Below are positions 49,863 to 59,920 of a stretch of 64,000 nucleotides of DNA, piece by piece. How positions within the stretch are numbered: the stretch's first letter is position 1; each line of letters starts with the position of its first letter. The notes under the pieces are model-generated. The model did no database searches. It was not told the origin of the DNA and worked only from the letters and a program-made list of their open reading frames with translations. Source of the stretch: an uncultured Prevotellaceae bacterium (GTDB lineage: Bacteria; Bacteroidota; Bacteroidia; Bacteroidales; Bacteroidaceae); the NCBI GenBank assembly GCA_900314655.1, contig OMWC01000016.1:17667-81666 (forward strand), given 5' to 3'. The translations under genes were made by a program, and so were the position numbers.

Positions 49863-52223
49863 TTATCGCTTCAGGAGGGTGATGGGCTTCTCGGGCTTCA
49901 TCACGTTGTTCACCTTGGTCTGCTGGGCCTTGGCATTGGCCTTGAGGGTGGCCTTGATGTCCTGCGAGGAGGCTCCGATGAGGAACTGGTATTCTCCCTC
50001 GGCAACTACCCAGGCTGAGGATGCCTCGTCGAAGGAGGCCAGGTCGGCGGCCTTGATGGTGAGTTTCACGGTCTCACTCTCTCCAGCCTTCAGAGCCTTG
50101 GTCTTGGCGTATGCCTTCAGTTCCTTGGCGGGCTTGTTGGCAGCCTTGTTGTCGGGGGCTGAGATGTAGAGCTGTACCACCTCCTTGCCCTCGCGGGTGC
50201 CTGTGTTCTTGACGGTCACACTCACCTCGTAGGCATCTCCCTTCTCAGCAATCTTGGCGTCGCTATATTCGAAGGTGGTGTAGCTGAGGCCATAGCCGAA
50301 GGGATAGCTGACTGGCACCTCGAAGGAGTCAAAGTAGCGGTAGCCCACATAGATGTCCTCCTCGTAGTCGGTGTAGTCCACATTCCTGACGGTGCCCTTC
50401 TGGCCCTGGTTTAACATATCGATGCGCGGGTCTTGGTCGATGGGGAAGTTGCGGGATGAGTAGGCGTCGGTGAACTGGATGGGCCATGTCATGGTGAACT
50501 TGCCTGAAGGCGACTGCTTGCCACTGAGCACATCAACCACACTGTTGCCGCCTTCCTGACCTGCCTGCCAGGCACAGAGTATGGCATCGGGCAGGCTGTT
50601 CCATGAAGCTGTCTCGATTACTCCACCAATGTTGAGCAGCACCACCACCTGCTTGCCAGCCTTGTGATAGACTTCACAGACCTGCTGGATGAGCTGGCGC
50701 TCAGAACTGCTGAGGTTGAAGTTTGACACATTGCGGTCGAGGAATTCACCTGAGAGCCGGCCCAGGGTGATGACTGCAATATCTGATGCCTCGGCCTGAC
50801 GGGCCAGTTCTTCTGTTGTGAAGGTCTTCTCGGCTGGCAGTGGCTGGGGAAGGAACATGGCCAGACCGGCAGTCTTGGGGTCTTTCTTGGCCTTGGCCTC
50901 CAGCTCTTCTGCTGCCTTCTTCTTGGCATCAGCCAGGTAGGATTCGTAGGCTGTCTTCAGGTCTTCTGAAACGGTGTAGCCACCATTCTTCATGCCGTCG
51001 AGCAGTGACACCACATAGGCATGGTTCACATTGCCCGAGCCAGTGCCTCCTGCAATGAAATCGTAGGAAGTGTTGCCATAGAGGGCCACGTTCTTGATGG
51101 TCTCGGCAAAGGGCAGAGCCTTCTCGTTCTTCATCAGCACCATACCCTCGGCAGCTGACTGACGGGTAACTGCTGCATGGGCCTTCAGGTCGGGCTTGTT
51201 TGAGAATTTGTAGCCCTGATAGCGTGGACTCTTCTCGACGAGGTTCAGCGTGCGCCTGACACTACGGTCAAGGTCGGCCTGTGCCAGCTTTCCACTCTTC
51301 ACACCAGCCACAATAGAGTCGAACTGTTCATCCTTGCCTGGCTGCAGCATGTCGTTGCCAGCCCACATCTGGCGGGCACCATCCTTGCCACCAAACCAGT
51401 CGGTCATGACAGTTCCCTCGTAGCCCCATTCATCGCGGAGGATAGTCTCGACAAGGTCCTTACTCTCGGAGGTGTAGATGCCGTTGATGTAGTTGTAGGA
51501 GGTCATCACGGTCCAGGGCTTGCTCTCCTTGATGGCAATCTCGAAGCCCTTCAGGTAAATTTCACGTAGGGCCCGCTGTGAGATGCGTGCATCGTTGTTC
51601 ATGCGGTTGGTCTCCTGGTTGTTGGCAGCAAAGTGCTTGATGCTGGTTCCCACATCGTTCTTCTGCACACCCGTGATATAGGCCGAGGCAGTCTTGCCAG
51701 CCACCACAGGGTCTTCGGAATAGTATTCAAAGTTGCGTCCACAGAGGGGGTTACGCATGATGTTGAGGGCAGGAGCCAGCAGCACGTCGGCCCCATATTC
51801 CTTCACCTCCTGTCCGATGGCCTCGCCAACCTCCTCGATGAGCTGGGTGTTCCAGGTGGAGGCCAGCAGTGTGCCGATGGGGAAGTGGGTGCAGTAGTAG
51901 GTGGCAGAGTCACCCTCGCGTTTGGCATCAATACGCAGTCCAGCAGGACCGTCGGCCAGCACAATGGCAGGTATTCCAAGTGAGTCGAGAGGGTAGGTGG
52001 TTCCAGCGGCACCAGGCACCAGGCTACGTGTGGCTCCAATCACGGCATCATTGCCTGAGAAGCCCTGCATGCCAGTGCCGATTACAAAGTGGGCCTTGTC
52101 TTCGAGCGACATCTGTGCCATCACTTCTTCCTGGTTGATCACATTCACGGGGGCCTTGTCGGATGTTCCACAGCCCACCGTAATAAAGACTGTTGCCATA
52201 GCAATTAAAACGTTTTTTTTCAT
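49863..52223 (-). CDS. Glycoside hydrolase family 3 (beta-glucosidase/beta-xylosidase type), probable lipoprotein
   Basis: The 786-residue protein has a lipoprotein-like signal (MKKNVLIAMATVFITVGCGTS). The N-terminal TIM-barrel shows LADGPAGLRID, ADVLLAPALNIMRNPLCGRNFEYYSEDP, KHFAANNQE and the nucleophile Asp275 in VMTDWFGG. The alpha/beta sandwich domain has ITLGRLSGEFLDRN near the general acid region, and a C-terminal fibronectin-III-like domain follows (KEVVQLYISAP...LKAYAKTKALKAGESETVKL). It removes terminal beta-linked sugars from oligosaccharides, most likely in the periplasm. The esterase gene lies 148 bp upstream, so both probably act on a plant polysaccharide such as acetylated or feruloylated xylan, which is inference. 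Confidence 0.93.
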   Translation of the reverse strand: MKKNVLIAMATVFITVGCGTSDKAPVNVINQEEVMAQMSLEDKAHFVIGTGMQGFSGNDAVIGATRSLVPGAAGTTYPLDSLGIPAIVLADGPAGLRIDAKREGDSATYYCTHFPIGTLLASTWNTQLIEEVGEAIGQEVKEYGADVLLAPALNIMRNPLCGRNFEYYSEDPVVAGKTASAYITGVQKNDVGTSIKHFAANNQETNRMNNDARISQRALREIYLKGFEIAIKESKPWTVMTSYNYINGIYTSESKDLVETILRDEWGYEGTVMTDWFGGKDGARQMWAGNDMLQPGKDEQFDSIVAGVKSGKLAQADLDRSVRRTLNLVEKSPRYQGYKFSNKPDLKAHAAVTRQSAAEGMVLMKNEKALPFAETIKNVALYGNTSYDFIAGGTGSGNVNHAYVVSLLDGMKNGGYTVSEDLKTAYESYLADAKKKAAEELEAKAKKDPKTAGLAMFLPQPLPAEKTFTTEELARQAEASDIAVITLGRLSGEFLDRNVSNFNLSSSERQLIQQVCEVYHKAGKQVVVLLNIGGVIETASWNSLPDAILCAWQAGQEGGNSVVDVLSGKQSPSGKFTMTWPIQFTDAYSSRNFPIDQDPRIDMLNQGQKGTVRNVDYTDYEEDIYVGYRYFDSFEVPVSYPFGYGLSYTTFEYSDAKIAEKGDAYEVSVTVKNTGTREGKEVVQLYISAPDNKAANKPAKELKAYAKTKALKAGESETVKLTIKAADLASFDEASSAWVVAEGEYQFLIGASSQDIKATLKANAKAQQTKVNNVMKPEKPITLLKR

Positions 52224-52247
52224 AGTTATTTGGTTTTGTTATAATCT

Positions 52248-52272
52248 AACACAAAGACACGAAGGCACAAAG
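52248..52272 (+). repeat. Dispersed AACACAAAGACACGAAGGCA repeat
   Basis: A 25-bp copy between the esterase and GH3 genes. Related copies are at 2097-2121 and about 3558-3582 (inverted). The rest of the gap (about 52280-52345) has AAACAAAAATC and AGATTTTTGTC motifs like those at 31034-31110. Confidence 0.65.
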
Positions 52273-52371
52273 TTTTTTTTATATAAACAAAAATCCACAC
52301 AAATCTCACAAAAATATTTATGTCAGATTTTTGAAGATTTTTGTCTTTAATCTCTGTACCTCTGTGTTGTT

Positions 52372-53595
<1,224 letters not shown>

Positions 53596-53607
53596 TTAAT
53601 CAATGAT

Positions 53608-53640
53608 GCAAAGATAACATGTTTTCTCCATATGTCCAAA
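53608..53640 (-). promoter_or_regulatory. Promoter of the esterase gene
   Basis: On the minus strand TTTG (53637-53640), 20 nt, TATCTTTGC (53608-53616). The -33 TTTG lies inside the left arm of a perfect 15-bp inverted repeat. Confidence 0.75.
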
Positions 53641-53684
53641 TTATTTAGCACCTTTACTATTTTCAAAAAAATTTGGACATATGG
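53628..53684. promoter_or_regulatory. 15-bp inverted repeat between the esterase and NHLM export genes
   Basis: CCATATGTCCAAATT (53628-53642) and AATTTGGACATATGG (53670-53684) are perfect complements with a 27-bp spacer. The left arm covers the esterase -33 element, and the right arm ends 13 bp before the HlyD-like start at 53698. It may be a shared operator, or a stem in the leader of the export genes. Confidence 0.6.
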
Positions 53685-53697
53685 GAAACTGAGAAAA

Positions 53698-54489
53698 ATG
53701 GAGTCACCTGACGGCTTGCAAGATTACGTACGCGTGACGTCTGTATCACCCCTGCTCATTGGCAGCACCATCTTATTAATGTTATGTGCCTTTGTTGTAT
53801 GGGGGATGTTCGGCACCGTAACTGACCGCGTGGAATTTAGCGGACTTATCTTTCCTCATCACGGCACCGATGACGTGGTAGTGGAGTCAAAAGGTACCAT
53901 TACAAAGATGCTCGTACACACAGGCGACACAGTGATGGAAGGCCAAAATATTGCCCATGTGCTGATAGACGGCAAGGACAGTCTTGTATGTAGTAAACTG
54001 CATGGAACGGTGTTGTTTACCAAGCAGGACCGTGAAACGTTCGATCCCATGGAACCTCTAGTAAGTATGGTTTGCGACCATCATCGAGGAGGTGCCGTAC
54101 CTACCATGCTGGTGGCTTATGTAGATATGGACACCCAGCACTACCTTCGCGAAGGAATGACGGCTCAGATTTGGCCACGTGGGGATGATCGTGACGAGAT
54201 AGGCTATGCGCGTGGTGTCATCACCAGCATAGACCGTTATCCGACTCCTCGCGAAGAGATTATTAACCAACTGAAGAGCACAGCGATGGCCGAAGCACTG
54301 TTTTCGATGGAAGAGTCAGCCTGGCAGGTGATTATAGAATTAAAACATAATCCCAAAGACTCAACTCGATACGACTGGTCGTTTGGTCAGCCCAAAAATG
54401 TGGAAATGGGCATCGGAACTTATTGTAATGTGCTGACGGAGACGCGCCGACGCTCCATGTATGAGTATCTTTTTAATATACAGCGATGA
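53698..54489 (+). CDS. NHLM-type secretion protein, HlyD-like adaptor
   Basis: From 53698 (MESPDGLQDYVRVTSVSPLL) the protein has 263 residues. One TM segment (about 18-40, ending VVWGMFGTVTDRV) is followed by a lipoyl-like beta domain (GTITKMLVHTGDTVMEGQNIAHVL) and a beta-barrel. The long coiled-coil of classical HlyD proteins is missing, which is typical of the NHLM bacteriocin-system adaptor family. It links the inner membrane ABC exporter to the outer layers. The ATG at 53632 lies inside the inverted repeat and gives a non-homologous N-terminus, so I reject it. It overlaps the next gene by 4 bp. Confidence 0.82.
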   Translation: MESPDGLQDYVRVTSVSPLLIGSTILLMLCAFVVWGMFGTVTDRVEFSGLIFPHHGTDDVVVESKGTITKMLVHTGDTVMEGQNIAHVLIDGKDSLVCSKLHGTVLFTKQDRETFDPMEPLVSMVCDHHRGGAVPTMLVAYVDMDTQHYLREGMTAQIWPRGDDRDEIGYARGVITSIDRYPTPREEIINQLKSTAMAEALFSMEESAWQVIIELKHNPKDSTRYDWSFGQPKNVEMGIGTYCNVLTETRRRSMYEYLFNIQR

Positions 54490-56243
54490 AAGGTGAAAAA
54501 TCGACATGGGGACTGATACGCCGCTTTATGAAAGGTGGCGGTATGCTGATTGTCTTCAGCCTACTGCTCTATGTCATCTCCATCGGAATCACGCTGTTTC
54601 CTCCTCTTTTCCAGCAGGTCTTCACCGATAATATTATCACGGGCAAGAATCCAGAATGGTTCTGGCCACTCATTATACTCTACGGGGCCTTATTTGTACT
54701 GGAGCTTATAGCCTGGCTGGTTCTCAATGGGCACCGACGTTTGCTGAAAATGCGGTTCAGCCTCATCAGTCAAGCCCGCTACATCTGGCACGTGTTGCGA
54801 CTACCCATCTCAACCCATACCCGCTACACATCAGGTGACCTCATCGCCCGATATATGGGTATCGGGACAACAGGAGTCGATTTGTTCGACCTCGCTCCGG
54901 CGGTTGTCATGGTGCTGAACATCATCATCTTCTCATACTTGCTCTTCGTCTATCACTGGAAACTGGGACTGATGGAGATTTTTGCCTTAGGAACCATTAT
55001 ACTTTCCATCAGTTTGAGCACTAGCTACCAAAAGCGAAAGGCCCGGAGCTTGGAAGCTACAGAACGACACTTGCAGAGCGCCACCATGGCAAGTATGAAC
55101 AATATGGAGACCATCAAGGCTGCAGGAGCTGAGTATCGTTTCTACCAACGCTGGGATGCACTGTATACACAGGCACTGAATGCTCGCGTCACCTCAACAC
55201 GACAGATGATTCTCATGGGAGCTCTGCCCCTATTGGTGCAACAACTGACCGCGGCCCTATTGCTCTGCTTGGGTACTTGGTTTATCTTGCAGGGTGAACT
55301 GACTCCTGGTATGTTGTTGGCTTCACAAGGTTTTATGTCGTCTATGTTATATCCCGTCACCAAAATGTCTAATGTGATGCAGGATGTCTTCAAAGCGCAC
55401 TCCATCTTGGAACGGATAGAGGAAGTCTTGGAGGGGGACACCAGCATCCTGAAGGACAATCATTATGAATCTGCCGACAGGGACTCAGAACAAGAACCAT
55501 TCCTTGAAAAACTCACGGGCGAGATTGAACTACGTGACGTGACATTTGGCTACGACCACTCACTGCCGCCGATAATCAGCCATCTGTCACTACGCATCAA
55601 GAAAGGCGAACAGGTAGCTTTCGTTGGAAAGTCGGGCTGCGGGAAGAGTACGATTGCCAAACTGGTGGCCGGACTCTACGAACCCTGGGAGGGAGAGGTA
55701 TTGCTCGATGGTCATCCCATCAGCGACATCAGTCGCATTTCTCTGACCAGCAGCATCGGGGTGGTGGGACAGGACTGCACATTATTTGCAGGTACCATTG
55801 CCGACAACATCAAGATGTGGGACGAAAGCATCAGCGATGAAGATATGATACGTGCTGCCACACATGCGCAAATACACCACGAGATAACAGCATTGCCCAA
55901 TAGCTACCAAAGCCGAGTGGAAACAGATGGACAGAACATCTCAGCAGGCCAGCGCCAACGCATAGAGATAGCAGCTGCATTGGCTAAAGATCCCACCATC
56001 CTGGTGATGGATGAAGCCACCGCCATCCTTGACAAGCAAACCGAGGCTGAAGTCATACAGGCCGTACGCTCGCTGAACATCACCTCTCTTATGATTGCAC
56101 ACCGCCTGGAAACCATCCGTCAATGCGACACGATTTACGTCATCGACTTTGGAAATGTGGTACAGCAAGGTACTCACGACACACTCATGAAGGACAAAGA
56201 AGGAGTTTACTATCAGCTGAATACATATGGAACAGATGCTTGA
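54486..56243 (+). CDS. NHLM-type ABC exporter, permease/ATPase without peptidase domain
   Basis: The 585-residue protein starts directly with the transmembrane domain (MLIVFSLLLYVISIGITLFPPLFQQVF) and has six TM segments to about residue 300. The ATPase has Walker A GKSGCGKST at 381-389, the variant signature ISAGQRQR near 485, Walker B ILVMDEATAILD and the switch His539. Members of this exporter group usually begin with a C39 cysteine peptidase of about 130 residues that removes a double-Gly leader; none is present here. It overlaps the adaptor gene by 4 bp and the second ABC gene by 17 bp, so the three are translationally coupled. Confidence 0.88.
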   Translation: MKGEKSTWGLIRRFMKGGGMLIVFSLLLYVISIGITLFPPLFQQVFTDNIITGKNPEWFWPLIILYGALFVLELIAWLVLNGHRRLLKMRFSLISQARYIWHVLRLPISTHTRYTSGDLIARYMGIGTTGVDLFDLAPAVVMVLNIIIFSYLLFVYHWKLGLMEIFALGTIILSISLSTSYQKRKARSLEATERHLQSATMASMNNMETIKAAGAEYRFYQRWDALYTQALNARVTSTRQMILMGALPLLVQQLTAALLLCLGTWFILQGELTPGMLLASQGFMSSMLYPVTKMSNVMQDVFKAHSILERIEEVLEGDTSILKDNHYESADRDSEQEPFLEKLTGEIELRDVTFGYDHSLPPIISHLSLRIKKGEQVAFVGKSGCGKSTIAKLVAGLYEPWEGEVLLDGHPISDISRISLTSSIGVVGQDCTLFAGTIADNIKMWDESISDEDMIRAATHAQIHHEITALPNSYQSRVETDGQNISAGQRQRIEIAAALAKDPTILVMDEATAILDKQTEAEVIQAVRSLNITSLMIAHRLETIRQCDTIYVIDFGNVVQQGTHDTLMKDKEGVYYQLNTYGTDA

Positions 56244-58260
56244 ACAACTGAAACGACGTATAGAAGGTAACCGCAAGGCTACAAGCCGTGCGGCAGATAT
56301 CTTCATGTCAATGGTTGACAGGAACTTACTACGTCAGCTGAGAATCAACACCCAGGAGGTACTGGAGACGGACCAATTGGAACAGGAACTTGCCAGACAG
56401 GGGGTCTTCTTCCGACAGATACAACTGGAAGGTGATTGGTGGCGACATACAACGGGAAAACTGTTAGCCTTCCTGCGTGAAGATGACACACCTGTCGTGC
56501 TGACCCCAGGGTTTGCCAGCTATTCATTCATCCATCCACATACAGAACGACGCATCGTCATCAACAACAAGCTCTTTGGTCATGCCTCAGCTGCCTCCAT
56601 CCTAAAAACAGAGGCTTTCAGCCTGACACAGTCACTGCCAGACAAACAACTTACCTTGCGAGAGTTGGGACGATTTGCCAGGCGGAGCCTCAGCACCACC
56701 GACCTCTGTTATATCGCATTAGCTTGTGTCAGCGTCGTGCTACTAACAATGTTTACGCCCTATGTTACGAAACTGATCTTCAGCGAAGTCATCCCCTCGG
56801 GCAGTGCATCCCAACTACTGCCTGTTGCCATCCTGCTGTTCAGCGCTACTTTGGGAATGGTCATGCTGCAGGTAACGCGTAGTCTGGTGGTCTTCCGCGT
56901 CAAAGACAAACTGGAATACTCGCTTCAGACCTCTCTTATGACAAGATTGCTACATCTGCCAGCCACCTTCTTCCGACAGTGGTCTGCAGGCGACCTATCA
57001 AGTCGCGTGCTGTCATTGTCACATTTCAGTGCCTTGCTGACAGAAAATATACTCACCACCATTCTCTCAGTTCTATTTACGGGTATCCTCTTTATTCAAT
57101 TCTTTATCTATGGAGGTCCGCTACTGTTCATTGGTATCGGTGCATTGTTGCTGGAACTATTCTTCATTCTCCTCAATTATCATTATGTAAAAAAGGTCCA
57201 GAACAGCGTAACACCTCATCGGTCACGCATGTTCGGATTCCTTTACGAACTGCTTGGAGGTATTCAGAAAACACGCACCAATGGAGCCGAGGAACGTGCC
57301 TTCCAACTCTGGGCAGAGCATTTTGCCTATACAGAGCCTAACAGTGCCTATCAACCGCTCATGTACACCTATTCCGGTTCACTGGCTTTTGTCACAAAGA
57401 TGCTGCCGATGATCATCACCATGTGGGCCGCATGGAGTTATAAACTTGCACTGAGCGACTATATCGCTTACTGTGCCGTTTTGGGTATCGCTTTGGATAC
57501 GGTGGGGCAAATGGAAACTATTATGAAACAGTTAGGACGCGTGATGCCTCAAGCCCGGCTCTGTCAACCCATCTTGGAGGCGGTACCAGAGATAAAGGAC
57601 AATCAGCTGATGATAACCCACCTGGAAGGAAGCATCAATATCATTGGACTTCGTTTCCGCTACAGCAAATCGGATCCTTGGCTGTTCGATGGTTTCGACC
57701 TGCACATTGAGCCTGGAGAATTCATTGGCATCACAGGACCTTCCAGTTGTGGGAAAAGCACACTTTTACGTCTGCTGTTAGGCTTTGAAGACCCCACTGA
57801 GGGTTATATATACTACGACCGTTTCAACCTACGCGACGTCAACAAGCCATCACTACGCCGCAATTGCGTAAGTGTGGTCATGCAGAACGGACGGCTCATT
57901 GAAGGAACCCTGCTCGACAATAACCTTTTTTCTGCTCCTGACGCAACAGAGGAAGAAGCATGGGAGGCTGCCTGTATGGTTTCCCTTGACGAGGATATCA
58001 AGCACATGCCCTTGGGTATGCAGACACCTATCACAGAAGATGGTTACGGACTATCCGGAGGACAGCGTCAGCGCATCATGCTGGCACGCGCTCTCGCACA
58101 GCGCCCTGATATACTAATGCTTGATGAAGCCACTTCTGCCCTCGACAATGTCACACAGCAATGTGTGGCCGAACGACTGAAGCAACTACAATGTACGCGT
58201 ATTGCCATCTCTCAGCGACCAGATACTTTACGTTACTGCGACCGCATCATCACCTTATAA
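56227..58260 (+). CDS. NHLM-type ABC exporter, second permease/ATPase with N-terminal extra domain
   Basis: The 677-residue protein has about 160 residues before the first TM segment, as in the second ABC subunit of NHLM bacteriocin systems (MEQMLEQLKRRIEGNRKATS...RRIVINNKLFGHASAASIL). Six TM segments follow, then an ATPase with Walker A GPSSCGKST near 503, a canonical LSGGQRQRIMLARAL near 608 and Walker B ILMLDEATSALDN. The switch His is replaced by Gln663 (IAISQRPDTLRYCDRI), and the protein ends six codons after that motif, shorter than usual. Together with the variant signature in the partner, this suggests one degenerate ATP site in a heterodimer. The cargo gene is not nearby. Confidence 0.88.
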   Translation: MEQMLEQLKRRIEGNRKATSRAADIFMSMVDRNLLRQLRINTQEVLETDQLEQELARQGVFFRQIQLEGDWWRHTTGKLLAFLREDDTPVVLTPGFASYSFIHPHTERRIVINNKLFGHASAASILKTEAFSLTQSLPDKQLTLRELGRFARRSLSTTDLCYIALACVSVVLLTMFTPYVTKLIFSEVIPSGSASQLLPVAILLFSATLGMVMLQVTRSLVVFRVKDKLEYSLQTSLMTRLLHLPATFFRQWSAGDLSSRVLSLSHFSALLTENILTTILSVLFTGILFIQFFIYGGPLLFIGIGALLLELFFILLNYHYVKKVQNSVTPHRSRMFGFLYELLGGIQKTRTNGAEERAFQLWAEHFAYTEPNSAYQPLMYTYSGSLAFVTKMLPMIITMWAAWSYKLALSDYIAYCAVLGIALDTVGQMETIMKQLGRVMPQARLCQPILEAVPEIKDNQLMITHLEGSINIIGLRFRYSKSDPWLFDGFDLHIEPGEFIGITGPSSCGKSTLLRLLLGFEDPTEGYIYYDRFNLRDVNKPSLRRNCVSVVMQNGRLIEGTLLDNNLFSAPDATEEEAWEAACMVSLDEDIKHMPLGMQTPITEDGYGLSGGQRQRIMLARALAQRPDILMLDEATSALDNVTQQCVAERLKQLQCTRIAISQRPDTLRYCDRIITL

Positions 58261-58354
58261 ACTCTACCAGAACGGCATTCACCGCCATTAGACATCATTC
58301 GAGCGTTTTCATAGTTTATATCAGCCTCATCAAGATTCACTATCACTTTCAACC

Positions 58355-58972
58355 TTATCTGATGAAATTGGTCCAAACCGACTGCTCTTTCTGGGGATGA
58401 CCATCTTCTGCAACATTCAGTTTCTTGATCATCCAAGCCATGTTGCGTCCGAGCGTACGCATCGTCTGCATACCTTCTTCGTCTTGCTTTACCTGACCTG
58501 GTGTCTGTCCGTAGGCCATATTCCAATATTGTGAACTGACTACGGGCATATTCATCATCGTGAAATATTTGTTCAGACGGTCAAATGCTGCTGAAGCGCC
58601 GCCACGACGACATACCACTACACTGGCTGCCGGCTTATACTGCAATTGTTGCCCCAGAGAATAGAATACCCTATCGAGCAACGCGCAGAGTGAACCGTTA
58701 GGCCCTCCGTAATATACGGGTGAACCAACAACAAGTCCGTCAATGCCGTCTTTCACAGCACGCCATACTTTGTAATACAGGTCGTCATTATATGTGCATT
58801 TACCCATCCTGCCACACCATCCACAAGCAACGCAGCCTTGTACTGCCTGTTTGCCGATGCTGACAATCTCGGTCTCAATGTCTTCGGCGTTGAGTGTTCT
58901 TGCCACCTCGCTGAGGGCCTGGAACGTATTCCCATTCCCTTTCGGACTTCCGTTTATCAACAATACCTTCAT
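58355..58972 (-). CDS. NADPH-dependent FMN reductase/flavodoxin-like oxidoreductase
   Basis: From 58972 (MKVLLINGSPKGNGNTFQAL) the protein has 205 residues with the flavodoxin-like FMN phosphate loop GSPKGNGNT. CVACGWCGRMGKCTYNDD (four cysteines) and GLVVGSPVYYGGPNGSLCALLDR are typical of the iron-sulfur-flavoprotein/NADPH-dependent FMN reductase group. The cysteines could hold a cluster or act in redox. It diverges from the flavin reductase at 59080, suggesting a common redox role. It converges on the ABC gene with a 94-bp gap in which I see no clear terminator. Confidence 0.88.
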   Translation of the reverse strand: MKVLLINGSPKGNGNTFQALSEVARTLNAEDIETEIVSIGKQAVQGCVACGWCGRMGKCTYNDDLYYKVWRAVKDGIDGLVVGSPVYYGGPNGSLCALLDRVFYSLGQQLQYKPAASVVVCRRGGASAAFDRLNKYFTMMNMPVVSSQYWNMAYGQTPGQVKQDEEGMQTMRTLGRNMAWMIKKLNVAEDGHPQKEQSVWTNFIR

Positions 58973-59047
58973 AAATCTAATTTGCAAATAATATTCAATT
59001 TCTGGAACAAATATAGAAATTATTATTCAAAATTAGTCAAAAAAGCG

Positions 59048-59056
59048 TATCTTTGC
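59048..59056 (+). promoter_or_regulatory. -7 box for the flavin reductase gene
   Basis: TATCTTTGC, 23 nt before the ATG. An unusually good ribosome-binding site (TTAGGAGAATTGACA) precedes the ATG at 59080 and decides that start over 59053. Confidence 0.6.
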
Positions 59057-59079
59057 AACAATATTTAGGAGAATTGACA

Positions 59080-59601
59080 ATGAAAGAGATTAATTACAAA
59101 GATTTGAAGTTTAATCCGTTCAATCTCATTGGCGGTGAATGGATGCTGATAACAGCGGGTAACGAACATAGCTGCAACACGATGACGGCCTCATGGGGAC
59201 ATTTGGGATGCCTGTGGGGAAAAAACGATCCGTCGGCAGTTATATACATTCGCGAGTCACGTTATACCAAGGAGTTTGTAGACAAAGAGCCGTATTTCAC
59301 CCTATGCGTCATGGACAAGTCGTTCAAGAAGCAGATGGCCTATCTGGGTAGCACGTCAGGACGTGACGAGAACAAGATTGCAAAGGCAGGCCTCACTCCT
59401 GTCTATGCTGATAATTCAGTCTATTTCGAGGAAGCCAAGCTGGTACTCATCTGCAAGAAAGTGTATGCCGCAGAAATCCAACAGAGTGGCATCATCTATC
59501 AGGAGACGATTGACCAAAGCTATCCACAAGGCGACTACCACACCATCTACGTCGGTAAGATAGAGAAGGTGCTGGTGCGTGATGACGAGTATTTGAAATA
59601 A
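59080..59601 (+). CDS. Flavin reductase-like protein (FMN-binding split barrel)
   Basis: The 173-residue protein starts MKEINYKDLKFNPFNLIGGEWMLITAG. Its strands 'SCNTMTASWGHLGCLWGKNDPSAVIYIRESRYTKEFVD' and 'FTLCVMDKSFKKQMAYLGSTSGRDENKI' match the flavin reductase/split-barrel family that binds FMN and often uses NAD(P)H. It is cytoplasmic. Its neighbour on the other strand is an FMN reductase. The ATG at 59053 would add nine residues and lies within the -7 box, so it is rejected. A terminator follows at 59624. Confidence 0.9.
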   Translation: MKEINYKDLKFNPFNLIGGEWMLITAGNEHSCNTMTASWGHLGCLWGKNDPSAVIYIRESRYTKEFVDKEPYFTLCVMDKSFKKQMAYLGSTSGRDENKIAKAGLTPVYADNSVYFEEAKLVLICKKVYAAEIQQSGIIYQETIDQSYPQGDYHTIYVGKIEKVLVRDDEYLK

Positions 59602-59623
59602 TCTATTGTGAATGAATAAAAGA

Positions 59624-59660
59624 AAAAAGGCTAACTGCTTGATTAAGCGGTTAGCCTTTT
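59624..59660 (+). terminator. Terminator after the flavin reductase gene (may serve both strands)
   Basis: AAAGGCTAACTGCTT pairs with AAGCGGTTAGCCTTTT, with one G-T pair and a short loop. The A run on the left and T run on the right make it usable in either direction. On the minus strand it would have followed the tRNA whose 3' end is left at 59664-59690. Confidence 0.8.
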
Positions 59661-59663
59661 AAA

Positions 59664-59690
59664 AGTCGGGATTACTGGACTCGAATTGGT
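59664..59690 (-). other. tRNA 3'-end fragment, probable attachment site of an integrated element
   Basis: On the minus strand AATTCGAGTCCAGTAATCCC, then GAC, has the T-loop (TTCGAGT) and the acceptor strand of a tRNA, but the bases upstream do not complete the T stem and no other tRNA arm is present. It lies between a chromosomal terminator and a tyrosine recombinase gene, as expected for the displaced att copy left when an element enters the 3' end of a tRNA gene. The intact tRNA should lie at the far end of the element, beyond this window. The tRNA identity is not determined. Confidence 0.65.
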
Positions 59691-59830
59691 GAACATTTTA
59701 GAAGGTCGTTAAAACCTCTTTAAACAATTTGACGAAAAGTCCTTTATTAGCGTATATGAAGGCATTTCAGCACATTTTTGAACGCCCCTAAAACTCTTAA
59801 AAATGTTTAACGAGGTTCATTTTTGTTCAT

Positions 59831-59874
59831 AAATGTTGTGCAAATGTTGTGCAAGTTTTGTATATTTGCACAAC
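59831..59874 (+). promoter_or_regulatory. Promoter of the integrase gene with AAATGTTGTGC repeats
   Basis: AAATGTTGTGC occurs twice head-to-tail (59831 and 59842, 11 bp apart), and the inverted form TTTGCACAAC is at 59865-59874. The -7 box TATATTTGC (59861-59869) overlaps the inverted copy. This suggests integrase arm sites or an operator giving autoregulation. The rest of the 59602-59920 gap contains only the terminator, the tRNA fragment and AT-rich sequence. Confidence 0.6.
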
Positions 59875-59920
59875 CGAATAGAGTTTATTAGATGAACAAA
59901 CAAAACAAACTTGAACAGAT

